A stretch of DNA of 20,570 nucleotides, from positions 1-20,570 of the forward strand of contig CAYJMF010000084.1 of NCBI GenBank assembly GCA_964370855.1, read 5' to 3'. Shown one piece after another: positions 1-7,202 of this stretch (its first letter is position 1; each line of letters begins with the position of its first letter). The notes under the pieces are model-generated. The model saw only the letters and a list, made by a program, of their open reading frames with translations. It had not been told where the DNA came from and did no database searches. Position numbers and translations under genes: made by a program. The stretch comes from JAKLKS01 sp964370855 (GTDB lineage Bacteria; Planctomycetota; JAJSAM01; JAKLKS01).

Positions 1-42
<42 letters not shown>

Positions 43-43
43 C

Positions 44-490
44 CCCCCGGGGGGGAGCGACGCCGGGGAGACGAAGAACGCGCCGCTCCTCCTCGACCCG
101 TTCCACGGCGGCGAGGTCCTCGACCGCCCGGGGCTGCGGCGGCTCATGCACTCGCTGCACGGCCGCGCGGTCCCCCTCCGCGCCGCCATGCTGCGGGCCA
201 TGTCCCCCCGGGAACTCCTCCTGCGGCTGCTCCGCAACCTCCGCTCCTCCTTCCGGCGGCGGGGGGAGCGGGAGAAGGCGATCCGCGTGGCCGAGGACAT
301 GCTGCTCCTCGCGCCGGGGCTCCCCGAGGCCTACCGGGACCGGGGGCTCCTGCGGGTGGAGACGGGGGACCGCAGCGGCGGCGTCGAGGACCTGCGGCAG
401 TACCTCTCGGGGACCCGCTGGGACGGCGGCGCGGACACGGTGCTGCGGCTCCTCGCGGTGCTGACCGACGACGCGGAACTTCCCAACTGA
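44..490 (+). CDS. SirB1-like transglutaminase/TPR protein, 3' part (5' truncated)
   Basis: This is the C-terminal part of a SirB1-family protein (transglutaminase-like fold followed by TPR); the N-terminus lies outside the window. The frame is open from the poly-C run to TGA at 488-490. The readable protein begins near base 56 and contains LLLDPFHGGEVLD, which matches the '(I/L)DPF..G..L' segment of the family. It is followed by PRELLLRLLRNLRSSF and a TPR-like stretch, REKAIRVAEDMLLLAPGLPE then AYRDRGLL, typical of the C-terminal helices. The methionine at base 146 lies inside this conserved region, so it is an internal residue and not the start. Family members are often called regulators, but their biochemical role is poorly defined. 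The next gene begins one base after the stop, suggesting an operon. The family call is good; the function is open. Confidence 0.75.
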   Translation, partial: PPGGSDAGETKNAPLLLDPFHGGEVLDRPGLRRLMHSLHGRAVPLRAAMLRAMSPRELLLRLLRNLRSSFRRRGEREKAIRVAEDMLLLAPGLPEAYRDRGLLRVETGDRSGGVEDLRQYLSGTRWDGGADTVLRLLAVLTDDAELPN

Positions 491-491
491 G

Positions 492-1505
492 ATGGGGGGG
501 CCGCGGGAGGAGACGGCGGCGGCGCGCGCGGCGGTGGGAGTGGCGGAGCCCCCGGCCCCGGTGCTGCTGCGCGCGGCGGGGGCCGACGGGGTCTCCTTCC
601 TGCACCGGCTCCTCTCCTGCGACGTCCGCTCCCTCGCGCCGGGGGCCGGCACGGAGGGGCTCCTCCTGACGGCGAAGGGGAAGGTGACGGCCTCCTTCTC
701 CCTCTTCCTCCTCCCCGGCCGGGTCGAGCTCATCGCCCCGGCGGAGGCGCGGCCGGGGCTCCTCGCGGGGCTGTCGCGGTTCGTCATCGCCGACGACGTC
801 TCCCTCGAGGACCGGCACGGGGCGGCGCTCCTCCTCTCCCTCGTCGGACCCCGGGCGGAGGAGGCGGCCGCGCGGGTGCTGGGGGAGGGCCTTCCGGCCC
901 TCCCCTCGCCGGGGGCCGCCGACGGGACGGCGGCGGCGGCGGGGGGGATCGCCGTGACGGCCTTCCGCCACAGGCGCGCGGGGTTTCCCGCGGTGGACCT
1001 GGTGGCGGCCGCGGACCACCTCCCCGCGCTCCGCGCCGCGGCCCTCGAGGCGGCGGCGGCGCTGGGCGGCGGCCCGCTGTCTCCGGAGGGGCTGGAGGTC
1101 CTCCGGGTCGAGAACGGGGTGCCGCGGCTCGGGGCGGAGTTCGGCGAGGAGACGCTTCCCCAGGAGGCGGGACTCTCCCATTTCGTCTCCTTCACCAAGG
1201 GCTGCTTCCTCGGGCAGGAGCCGGTGGCGCGGCTCCAGAACCGGGGGCACACGAACCGGGGGCTGGCCGGGGTGCTGCTCGAGGCCGGGGCGCCGGTGGT
1301 GGCGGCGGGGGGGCTCCTCCTCCACGAGGGGAAGGAGGTCGGCGTCGTGACGAGCGCGCTCTTCTCCCCCGCCCTCGGGAGGGTCGTGGCCCTCGCCCTG
1401 CTCCGCCACGAGGCGGCGGCCGCGGAGACGCGCCTCGAGTTGCACGACCGCGGCGCAGTGCTATCCTGCGTCGTGACGCCGCTGCCCTTCGTGCAGGGGG
1501 GATAG
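492..1505 (+). CDS. ygfZ: YgfZ/GcvT-family folate-binding protein (Fe-S cluster maintenance)
   Basis: The protein has 337 residues, the usual size for YgfZ, a tetrahydrofolate-binding relative of the glycine-cleavage T protein that helps assemble or repair certain Fe-S enzymes in the cytoplasm. The diagnostic motif KGCFLGQEPVAR lies at residues 236-247, with the conserved Cys at 238. Upstream, FLHRLLSCDVRSL and LTAKGKVTASF match the N-terminal folate-fold region. The ATG at 492 lies one base after the stop of the SirB1-like gene, which supports translational coupling; no strong ribosome binding site is visible. The 3' end holds a candidate promoter (1440-1467) for the lipoprotein genes that follow. 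The genomic neighbour two operons away is an Fe-S molybdoenzyme, a plausible client, but that link is speculation. Confidence 0.88.
   Translation: MGGPREETAAARAAVGVAEPPAPVLLRAAGADGVSFLHRLLSCDVRSLAPGAGTEGLLLTAKGKVTASFSLFLLPGRVELIAPAEARPGLLAGLSRFVIADDVSLEDRHGAALLLSLVGPRAEEAAARVLGEGLPALPSPGAADGTAAAAGGIAVTAFRHRRAGFPAVDLVAAADHLPALRAAALEAAAALGGGPLSPEGLEVLRVENGVPRLGAEFGEETLPQEAGLSHFVSFTKGCFLGQEPVARLQNRGHTNRGLAGVLLEAGAPVVAAGGLLLHEGKEVGVVTSALFSPALGRVVALALLRHEAAAAETRLELHDRGAVLSCVVTPLPFVQGG
1440..1467 (+). promoter_or_regulatory. Candidate sigma70-type promoter for the lipoprotein pair
   Basis: TTGCAC at 1440-1445 and TATCCT at 1462-1467 are separated by 16 bases and lie inside the end of ygfZ. The predicted start near 1474 leaves a leader of about 85 bases to the ATG at 1559. 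The A/T content of the -10 stands out against the GC-rich codons around it. Assigned by pattern only. Confidence 0.4.
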
Positions 1506-1558
1506 GCGGCCGTTCACCGGCGCCTTCGCGCCATGGACTCCGCGTCAAGGAGGACCCC

Positions 1559-1744
1559 ATGAAGCTCCGCCGTCTCGCCGCCGCCGTCCTCGTCGCCCTC
1601 CCCCTGTCGGGCTGCGTCTTCGCCGTGGGCTCGGGGGACAACGAGCCCCTCCGGGACCGGGTGCGGGAGCTGGAGAAGAGGGTGGAGAAGCTGGAGAGCC
1701 CGGGCCAGGTCCAGATCTTCTCCATCTCGGGGGATGCGAAGTGA
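1559..1744 (+). CDS. Tiny coiled-coil lipoprotein (first of a tandem pair)
   Basis: This is a 61-residue protein with a basic N-terminus, a hydrophobic stretch and the lipobox LSGC, placing the lipidated Cys at residue 19. The mature part is only about 43 residues. It contains the heptad-like helix LRDRVRELEKRVEKLE, then a short tail (VQIFSISGDAK). Valine after the Cys suggests outer-membrane retention if the proteobacterial Lol rule applies. AAGGAGGA at 1547-1554 is a very good ribosome binding site and fixes the start. The stop overlaps the start of the next, similar gene by four bases. The layout resembles a miniature Lpp-type envelope lipoprotein, but there is no C-terminal Lys peptidoglycan-linking motif of the classical type beyond a terminal AK. 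No named family is recognised. Confidence 0.75.
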   Translation: MKLRRLAAAVLVALPLSGCVFAVGSGDNEPLRDRVRELEKRVEKLESPGQVQIFSISGDAK

Positions 1745-1962
1745 GGGCCCGGCGCGCGGCCGTCCTGCTCGCCGGCGTCCTCCTCCTCCCGGGGTGCATC
1801 GCGATGTTCGGGGTCGAGGGGGAGGGGCTTCCGAAGAGAATCGATCGGCTGGAGAAGAGGATCGAGAAGCTGGAGAAGGCGCGGGGGATGCGGGGCGGGA
1901 TGATCATCATGGGGGAGACTCCGGAGCTGGAAGGGGCGATCGAGGCCGAGGAAGGGGAGTAG
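1741..1962 (+). CDS. Tiny coiled-coil lipoprotein (second of a tandem pair)
   Basis: This 73-residue paralogue of the preceding gene starts at GTG 1741, overlapping the upstream TGA in the sequence GTGA, so translation is probably coupled. It has the same architecture: a basic N-terminus, a hydrophobic core and lipobox LPGC with the Cys again at residue 19. The heptad helix LPKRIDRLEKRIEKLEKA shares the core LEKR(V/I)EKLE with its neighbour. A glycine/methionine linker (GMRGGMIIMG) and an acidic tail (EGAIEAEEGE) follow. A trimer or other coiled-coil bundle projecting from a membrane, possibly a hetero-oligomer of the two products, is a reasonable inference. The function is unknown. Confidence 0.7.
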   Translation: MRARRAAVLLAGVLLLPGCIAMFGVEGEGLPKRIDRLEKRIEKLEKARGMRGGMIIMGETPELEGAIEAEEGE

Positions 1963-2067
1963 GGGGAGAAGGAGTAGGGGAGGGACCCCCTTTCCTGGGC
2001 ATAGCGCGCTCCGAGGCCCTCTCCGCGCTCGTCCATCTCGTGCTGGGCCGGAACAGCCGGTACACCG
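1963..2067. terminator. Convergent intergenic gap with weak hairpins
   Basis: These 105 bases separate the convergent lipoprotein and WD40 genes. Two modest hairpins can be drawn. AGGGG (1976-1980) pairs with CCCCT (1987-1991) and is followed by TTCCT. AGCGCG (2003-2008) pairs with CGCGCT (2024-2029). Neither has a proper T tract, so a termination role is only plausible from the position between two gene ends. Confidence 0.25.
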
Positions 2068-3948
2068 CTACCTGCCGGGCGCGGCGTCGAACACGTAGAG
2101 GATGCCAGACGTGCCGCCGACGGCGAACCGCCGACCGTCGGGGAACGCTGAGAGCGCGTCGAGCCGGACCGCGGGAATCGACCTTGCGGCGCGCCCCTCA
2201 AGGGAGCCGGCGGACGAGATCCGCACGGTGCCGTCCCGGGCCGCGGATGCGAGTGTGTCCGTCGTGCGCAGGAATGCGAGCGCGGAGCAGGAGTCCCGGT
2301 GTGCCCGAGCGCGCCGGACCACGGCCCCCGTCTTCTCGTCGAGCAGGACGAGATCGCCGCCGAGGAGCCCGGCGGCGACGAGGCCCCGCTTGGCGTCGAT
2401 GGCGAGGGAAAGGACCCCGTCTCCCAGCTCAGCCAGGGGCGTGGCCGACCACCGTCCGGTGGGGTCCCAGGCGCGGATCGCACCGTCCTCGCCTCCCGAG
2501 AGCAGCCTCTTCCCATCGGAGGCCCACGCGAGGCAGCCGGCGGCCCCTTTGTGCGCCCGTACTGCCGCCAGTGACTTGCCGTCAAGCGCCGACCATGTCG
2601 TTAGCGTGCCGTCCTCGAGGGCCAGCGCGACAACCTCGCCCGCTGCGTCGAACAGGCAGTTGGAGGAGATGGAGTCGTGGACGTCCCAGCCTCCGACGGC
2701 CCGGCCGTCCGCAGTCTCCGTAATCACCACCTTCCCGCCGATCGAGGCGGAGACGAGTCTCGCCCCGTCGGGGGAGAACGCGAGTCCGACGACATCGGAT
2801 TCGTGCCGGGCGACGAGTCGGGCCTTCGCCCCGGCCTCGACGGTCGAGATCAGGACGGCCCCGTTGTCGAGGCCACATGCGTATCGGAGCCCGTCCGGGG
2901 CGATTGCGATCTGTCGGATGTCGCCTTCCCAACCGCGGAGATCGTGCTCGAGCGCGACGACCGCGACGGTGCCCGACAGTTTGCCAGGCTCTTCCGGACG
3001 GAAGCGTGTGCCATCGACCCAGGTGATGCCGTCGATCGCGCCGTGGACCCTCGGGAGCAGGGTAGTCTCACGGCCGTCGCGTAGAAGGCGGACATCCATT
3101 CGATCGCCTCCCGCAGCAGGCACAGGCACGCTGAAGGCCACAGCATCGCCTGACCGCGACAGGCAGGGGGCGCCCGCGTCCTCCGGGAGATGGAAGGCAG
3201 CATCGGCCTTGGATCCAACAGCCGCGGCGTAGACCGATCGCTCTCCGATCCTGTACGCGATGCGCCCGTCCTCCTGCCAGGACAGCACGCAGGCGATCTC
3301 GCGCCCCGTGCCGGGAAGTTCCGCGGGTGCGTGCGTTCCGGAGGCGATGTCGAACACGCGAATCGCCCTGTCGTCGTCGAAGGCGATTCGGCTCCCGTCG
3401 GGGGAGAAGGCCAGTCCGCCGAACCATCCCGTCTTCACCTCCGCGAGGGACTCTCCGCGCGGGCCCAGCACCAGCAGCCCGTCGCCGACGCGGCAGGCGA
3501 CGCGCTCTCCGTCGGGGGACAAGGCCACGCGGGGGACCAGCGGCATGTCGGTGCGAAGCGCCGTGACCCCGTGCGGGGGACCGTCGGTTGCCGCGACGAG
3601 GAGCGTCTCCTCGAACACCCCCTCGCGAGGCTCCCGTCTTGCGACGAGGGCGACCCGCCGTCCCTTCGAGGAGAAGGTCCATGCCCGGAACGCGTAGTAG
3701 CCCGCGGACTCGAGTTCGCGGACGAGGGCCTCGAGGACCGGGACGGGCCGTCCCGACTCGTCCACTGCGAAGACGGCCCTGCCGGTGCCGACCACCACCA
3801 GCGGGACCGGGGCGAACGCATCTCGGGGCCCAACCTCCTGCGCGAGAAAGAACCCGGCCGCCAGCAACAACGCCGCTGCGCCGGCCGCCACGATGCGACG
3901 GGTCCTCGAAGCCGGGGGAGTTGGCGCCGTATGGACCTCCTTGGGCAC
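2068..3948 (-). CDS. Membrane-anchored WD40/beta-propeller protein
   Basis: The protein has 626 residues. The N-terminus carries basic RTRR followed by a hydrophobic segment at about residues 19-36 (AAGAAALLLAAGFFLA), a signal anchor, so the propellers probably face the periplasm. The first half contains TolB-like blades with LAFSPDGSRIAFDDD-type sequence. From about residue 330 onward there are WD40-type repeats, including VVGLAFSPDGARLVSASIGG, LAWASDGKRLLSGGEDGAIR and ALAFLRTTDTLASAARDGTV, enough for about one complete propeller. Such domains are protein-interaction scaffolds; no catalytic domain or kinase is attached. The start is GTG directly after the TAG of the upstream cupin gene (TAGGTG), with GGGGAG just upstream, so the two are co-transcribed. 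Codon usage looks less G+C-biased than in the neighbours. The partner and role are unknown. Confidence 0.8.
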   Translation of the reverse strand: MPKEVHTAPTPPASRTRRIVAAGAAALLLAAGFFLAQEVGPRDAFAPVPLVVVGTGRAVFAVDESGRPVPVLEALVRELESAGYYAFRAWTFSSKGRRVALVARREPREGVFEETLLVAATDGPPHGVTALRTDMPLVPRVALSPDGERVACRVGDGLLVLGPRGESLAEVKTGWFGGLAFSPDGSRIAFDDDRAIRVFDIASGTHAPAELPGTGREIACVLSWQEDGRIAYRIGERSVYAAAVGSKADAAFHLPEDAGAPCLSRSGDAVAFSVPVPAAGGDRMDVRLLRDGRETTLLPRVHGAIDGITWVDGTRFRPEEPGKLSGTVAVVALEHDLRGWEGDIRQIAIAPDGLRYACGLDNGAVLISTVEAGAKARLVARHESDVVGLAFSPDGARLVSASIGGKVVITETADGRAVGGWDVHDSISSNCLFDAAGEVVALALEDGTLTTWSALDGKSLAAVRAHKGAAGCLAWASDGKRLLSGGEDGAIRAWDPTGRWSATPLAELGDGVLSLAIDAKRGLVAAGLLGGDLVLLDEKTGAVVRRARAHRDSCSALAFLRTTDTLASAARDGTVRISSAGSLEGRAARSIPAVRLDALSAFPDGRRFAVGGTSGILYVFDAAPGR

Positions 3949-4320
3949 CTATCTCCCCACGATCTCGATCCCCTTCGGCAGCACCACGATCAGCTCGCAC
4001 CCGTCCACGCTCGACGGCGTGTGGATCGACCCCGGGGGGTGCCACACGTACGCGTTCCTGCCGTAGGACTTCCCCCCGTCCCGCAGGGTCCCGTCGAGCA
4101 TCCAGTACTCCTCCCCGCCGGGATGGCGGTGGGTCGGGTACCGGGCCCCCTTCGCGAAACGCAGGAGCAGCGTGAGGCCGCCGTCGGCGGGGTGCTTCCG
4201 GAGGACCTTGTACTCCACCCCCTTCACGTCGGGGAACCCCTTCCACGGCCGGCCGTCGGACAGCACGATCAGGGACTCCATGGCGGCAGGCTCCAGCGCG
4301 GGAGGTTCGGGCTCGCTCAT
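3949..4320 (-). CDS. ChrR-like cupin protein
   Basis: The protein has 123 residues if started at the ATG at 4320. A longer frame exists upstream, but it would overlap the divergent promoter region and adds arginine/proline-rich sequence with no family match. A single cupin barrel carries YPTHRHPGGEEYWMLDG, with likely metal ligands His64, His66 and Glu70 or Glu71, and PPGSIHTP, with His100, followed by DGCELIVVL. This pattern is that of the C-terminal cupin of ChrR anti-sigma factors and related stand-alone cupins. The zinc-binding anti-sigma domain of ChrR is absent, so a sigma-regulating role is not supported; a small metal-binding enzyme or sensor is possible. TATCAT (complement of 4327-4332) ends six bases before the ATG and no ribosome binding site is visible, so a leaderless transcript is possible. 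The downstream WD40 gene abuts the stop. Confidence 0.75.
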   Translation of the reverse strand: MSEPEPPALEPAAMESLIVLSDGRPWKGFPDVKGVEYKVLRKHPADGGLTLLLRFAKGARYPTHRHPGGEEYWMLDGTLRDGGKSYGRNAYVWHPPGSIHTPSSVDGCELIVVLPKGIEIVGR

Positions 4321-4385
4321 GCCGGGATGATATCGTGGACGCCGACGTGCGCCCGACACCGAACGGCAGAGAGCGGGAGGTCGCC
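4321..4385. promoter_or_regulatory. Divergent promoter region (cupin / molybdenum hydroxylase)
   Basis: These 65 bases separate the divergent cupin and molybdenum hydroxylase operons and must hold or border the start signals of both. A -10-like TATCAT on the minus strand (complement of 4327-4332) is the only A/T-rich hexamer pair seen; no convincing -35 accompanies it. GGGAGG at 4376-4381 is the ribosome binding site for the gene starting at 4386. Confidence 0.35.
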
Positions 4386-5000
4386 ATGGGAAACAGGGGC
4401 TGGGACCGCCGCACATTCCTGAAGGGGGCCGCCGCCGTGGCCGCGGGCGGGGGGGCCGCGCTCCCCGCGGTGGCCGCGGCGCTCCGCGCCGAGGAGGCGG
4501 GCCCGGAGATCCTCGGGCCCGGCCCCGTGAAGGTGACGCTCCTCGTCGACGGGAAGGCGCGGGAGCTGGAGATCGCCCCCAACACCACCCTCCTCGACGC
4601 CCTCCGCGGCCCCCTCGACATCACGGGCCCGAAGGAGGTCTGCGATCGGGGCGCCTGCGGCGCCTGCGCCGTCCTCCTCGACGGCGCGCCCGCCGCCTCC
4701 TGCATGGTCCTCGCGCTGGACGCCGTGGGCCGCGGCATCACCACCGTCGAGGGCCTCGCCGCTCCCGACGGCACGCCCCATCCCCTGCACGGGGCCTTCG
4801 TCCGCAACGACGCGCTCCAGTGCGGCTTCTGCACCCCGGGCATGGTCACCACATGCGCCGGGCTCCTGCGCCGCAACCCCGACCCCTCCGCCGACGAGGT
4901 GCGGGAGGCGATCTCCGGCAACCTCTGCCGCTGCGGCACCTACCCGCGCATCGTGCAGGCCTGCCGCGACGCGGCCTCCGTCCTGAAGGAGGGGAAGTAG
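4386..5000 (+). CDS. Molybdenum hydroxylase 2Fe-2S subunit, Tat-exported (PaoA/YagT-like)
   Basis: This is a 204-residue small subunit of a xanthine-oxidase-family enzyme, carrying electrons between the molybdenum site and FAD. A Tat signal, DRRTFLKG (residues 7-14) followed by an alanine-rich hydrophobic segment, indicates export of the folded complex to the periplasm. The plant-type 2Fe-2S ligands are Cys86, Cys91, Cys94 and Cys106 (VCDRGACGAC). The helical-domain 2Fe-2S ligands are Cys146, Cys149, Cys181 and Cys183 (CGFC, CRC). The ATG at 4386 has GGGAGG upstream and places the Tat motif at the N-terminus, so the in-frame ATG at 4335 is rejected. A Tat signal on this subunit only is the arrangement known for E. 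coli PaoABC, an aromatic aldehyde oxidoreductase. The substrate here is not established. Confidence 0.92.
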   Translation: MGNRGWDRRTFLKGAAAVAAGGGAALPAVAAALRAEEAGPEILGPGPVKVTLLVDGKARELEIAPNTTLLDALRGPLDITGPKEVCDRGACGACAVLLDGAPAASCMVLALDAVGRGITTVEGLAAPDGTPHPLHGAFVRNDALQCGFCTPGMVTTCAGLLRRNPDPSADEVREAISGNLCRCGTYPRIVQACRDAASVLKEGK

Positions 5001-5002
5001 CC

Positions 5003-7201
5003 ATGGCGAAGCGGAAGACCCTGGCCGGCTTCGAGGGCGTGACCCGGGAGATGGAGATCGACGTCCCCGACGGGGAGCCGGAGATCTGGGGAGCCGACGC
5101 GAAGCTCCGCGTCGTCGGGACCGCGCTCCCCCGCATCGACGGCCTCGCCAAGGCCACGGGGCGGGCGACCTACACCGCCGACGTCCGCCTCCCGGGGATG
5201 CTCCACGGCCGCATGCTCCGCGCCGAATGCGCCGGCGGGACGCTCAAGGGGATCGACCTCGCCGCCGCGGAGAAGGCCCCCGGCGTCCGGTACGCGAAGC
5301 CCGTCACCGGCCCCGGCACGCCCCTCACCCACGAGGGCCGCGACCTCGCCTTCCTCGTGGCCGACACGGAGGATCACCTCGAGGCCGCCCTCGCCCTCTG
5401 CCGCGTGGAGGTGGAGGCCGGTCCCGCCGTCGCCACCCTCGAGGACGCGGCCGCCGCCGGGGCCCCCCGGGTGCACGCCGATTCCCCCGACAACCTCCGC
5501 GGCAACGCCATCGGCTCCGGGAAGAAGGGGGATCCCGCCCCCGCCTTCGAGGCCGCGGCGAAGGCCATGGAGGGGGCGGACCTCGTCCTCGAGCGGGTCT
5601 ACCGGACCCAGGTCCAGGTCCACACCTCCCTCGAACCCCACGGCGTCGTCGTCGCCCCGGACGGGGACGGGGGCGTCGTCGTGTACGCATCGACCCAGGG
5701 GACCTTCTCCGTGCGGGACGGCATCGCCGGCGCGCTCAGGCTCCCGGCCAACAAGGTGAAGGTGATCACGGAGCACATGGGCGGCGGCTTCGGCGCGAAG
5801 CTGCAACCCTCGGCCCCGGGCTCCGGCTTCGCCATGGAAGCGGCCCGCGCCGCCGTGGCCCTCGGCGTGCCGGTGCGCTGCATGCTTGACCGGCGCGAGG
5901 AGCACCTCGTGGGCGGCAACCGCCCCTCCTCGGAGCAGACCGTGAAGATGGGGCTGAAGAAGGACGGCACCTTCGTCGCCTACACCGCCCGCATCCGCGG
6001 CACCGCGGGCTTCCCCGAGGGGGGTGCCGGCGCGGCCAACCCGATGATCTACGACCTCGGGCGGCAGGCGAAGGAGGAGATCACCGTCTGCACCCACGCC
6101 GCCCCGGCCGCCGCCTTCCGCGCGCCGGGCCACCCGCAGGGGGCCTTCGGCCTCGAGTCCGCCGTGGACGAGGCCGCCCACGCCCTTGCCATCGACCCCC
6201 TTGAGTTCCGGAAGCGCATCAACCGCTCGGTCATACGCGCCGCGCAGTTCGAGGAGGGGGCGCGGCGCATCGGCTGGGCCGCGGCGCGGAAGGTGAAGCC
6301 CGGCGCCGGGTCCGGTCCCCTCAAGCGCGGCGTCGGCATGGCGTCGGGGACCTGGTACCACACGGGCCGCGCCCGGGCGACGGTGCAGGTGACGGTCCAC
6401 AGGGACGGCGGCGTGGACGTCTACAACGGGGCCCAGGACATCGGCACCGGGACCCGCACGGTGATGGCCATGGTGGCGGCGGAGGTGCTCGGCCTCGAGG
6501 TGGGCGACGTCCGTATCCACCTCGGGAGCACGGAGTGGCCCGCGGGGCCCGGCTCCGGCGGCTCCTGCACGGCGCCCACGCTGGGGCCGGCGGTGCGCAT
6601 GGCGACGGAGGAGGCGCGGGCCGCCATCCTCGGCGGGGCCGCGACGGACCGCAGGGGATGGAACGCCGCCTGCGCCCGCATGGAGGAGGAGAGCCGCACC
6701 TTCCTCGGGAAGCCGGCGGGCTACTACGACACCTTCGAGGGGGCCATCGCCGGCTGCCAGTTCGCCGAGGTCGAGGTGGACGTGGAGACCGGCGTGGTGC
6801 GGGTGACGCGGGTGGTGGCGATCCAGGACTGCGGCCGGGTCATCGACCGGCTGACGGCGGAGAGCCAGGTCATGGGCGCCGTCATCCAGGGGATCTCCTA
6901 CGCGCTCTTCGAGGACCGCCGCCTCGACCGGAGGACGGCGCGCCTCCTCCACGGGGACATGGAGGGGTACCGCATCGCCGGGCCCCGGGACATCCCGGAC
7001 ATCGAGGCGGTCATGTTCTCCGTGGCCAACGCCGGGAACTCGCTGGGCATGTCGGGCCTCGGCGAGCCGCCGGCGGTGCCGACGGCGGGGGCCATCGCCA
7101 ACGCCGTCTTCCACGCCACGGGCGCGCGGGTGCGGGAGATCCCGCTCACGCCGGCCCGGGTGCTGGCGGCCCTCGAGGAAGCGAAGAAGGGGGGGAAGTA
7201 G
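5003..7201 (+). CDS. Molybdenum hydroxylase large, molybdopterin-binding subunit (PaoC/YagR-like)
   Basis: This 732-residue catalytic subunit hydroxylates an aldehyde or N-heterocycle with water at the molybdenum cofactor. It lacks its own export signal and would be carried by the Tat-tagged small subunit. Visible family signatures are GRATYTADVRLPGMLHGR near the start, MGGGFGAK at 259-266, AFRAPGHPQGAFGLE with Arg373, and GLGEPPAVPTAGAIANAV, in which Glu688 occupies the position of the catalytic base. Length and motif spacing match PaoC-type enzymes rather than the roughly 770-residue CO dehydrogenase CoxL. The CoxL active-site loop with its selenium-bonded Cys is not seen. The start at 5003 lies two bases after the upstream stop, with GGAGGGG just before it. 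The gene order here (FeS, Mo, FAD) differs from paoABC (FeS, FAD, Mo). The substrate is unknown. Confidence 0.92.
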   Translation: MAKRKTLAGFEGVTREMEIDVPDGEPEIWGADAKLRVVGTALPRIDGLAKATGRATYTADVRLPGMLHGRMLRAECAGGTLKGIDLAAAEKAPGVRYAKPVTGPGTPLTHEGRDLAFLVADTEDHLEAALALCRVEVEAGPAVATLEDAAAAGAPRVHADSPDNLRGNAIGSGKKGDPAPAFEAAAKAMEGADLVLERVYRTQVQVHTSLEPHGVVVAPDGDGGVVVYASTQGTFSVRDGIAGALRLPANKVKVITEHMGGGFGAKLQPSAPGSGFAMEAARAAVALGVPVRCMLDRREEHLVGGNRPSSEQTVKMGLKKDGTFVAYTARIRGTAGFPEGGAGAANPMIYDLGRQAKEEITVCTHAAPAAAFRAPGHPQGAFGLESAVDEAAHALAIDPLEFRKRINRSVIRAAQFEEGARRIGWAAARKVKPGAGSGPLKRGVGMASGTWYHTGRARATVQVTVHRDGGVDVYNGAQDIGTGTRTVMAMVAAEVLGLEVGDVRIHLGSTEWPAGPGSGGSCTAPTLGPAVRMATEEARAAILGGAATDRRGWNAACARMEEESRTFLGKPAGYYDTFEGAIAGCQFAEVEVDVETGVVRVTRVVAIQDCGRVIDRLTAESQVMGAVIQGISYALFEDRRLDRRTARLLHGDMEGYRIAGPRDIPDIEAVMFSVANAGNSLGMSGLGEPPAVPTAGAIANAVFHATGARVREIPLTPARVLAALEEAKKGGK

Positions 7202-7202
7202 C

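Noticed and set aside
3949..4320. ChrR anti-sigma factor
   Set aside because: Only the cupin domain is present; the N-terminal zinc-binding anti-sigma domain and a neighbouring ECF sigma gene are both missing.
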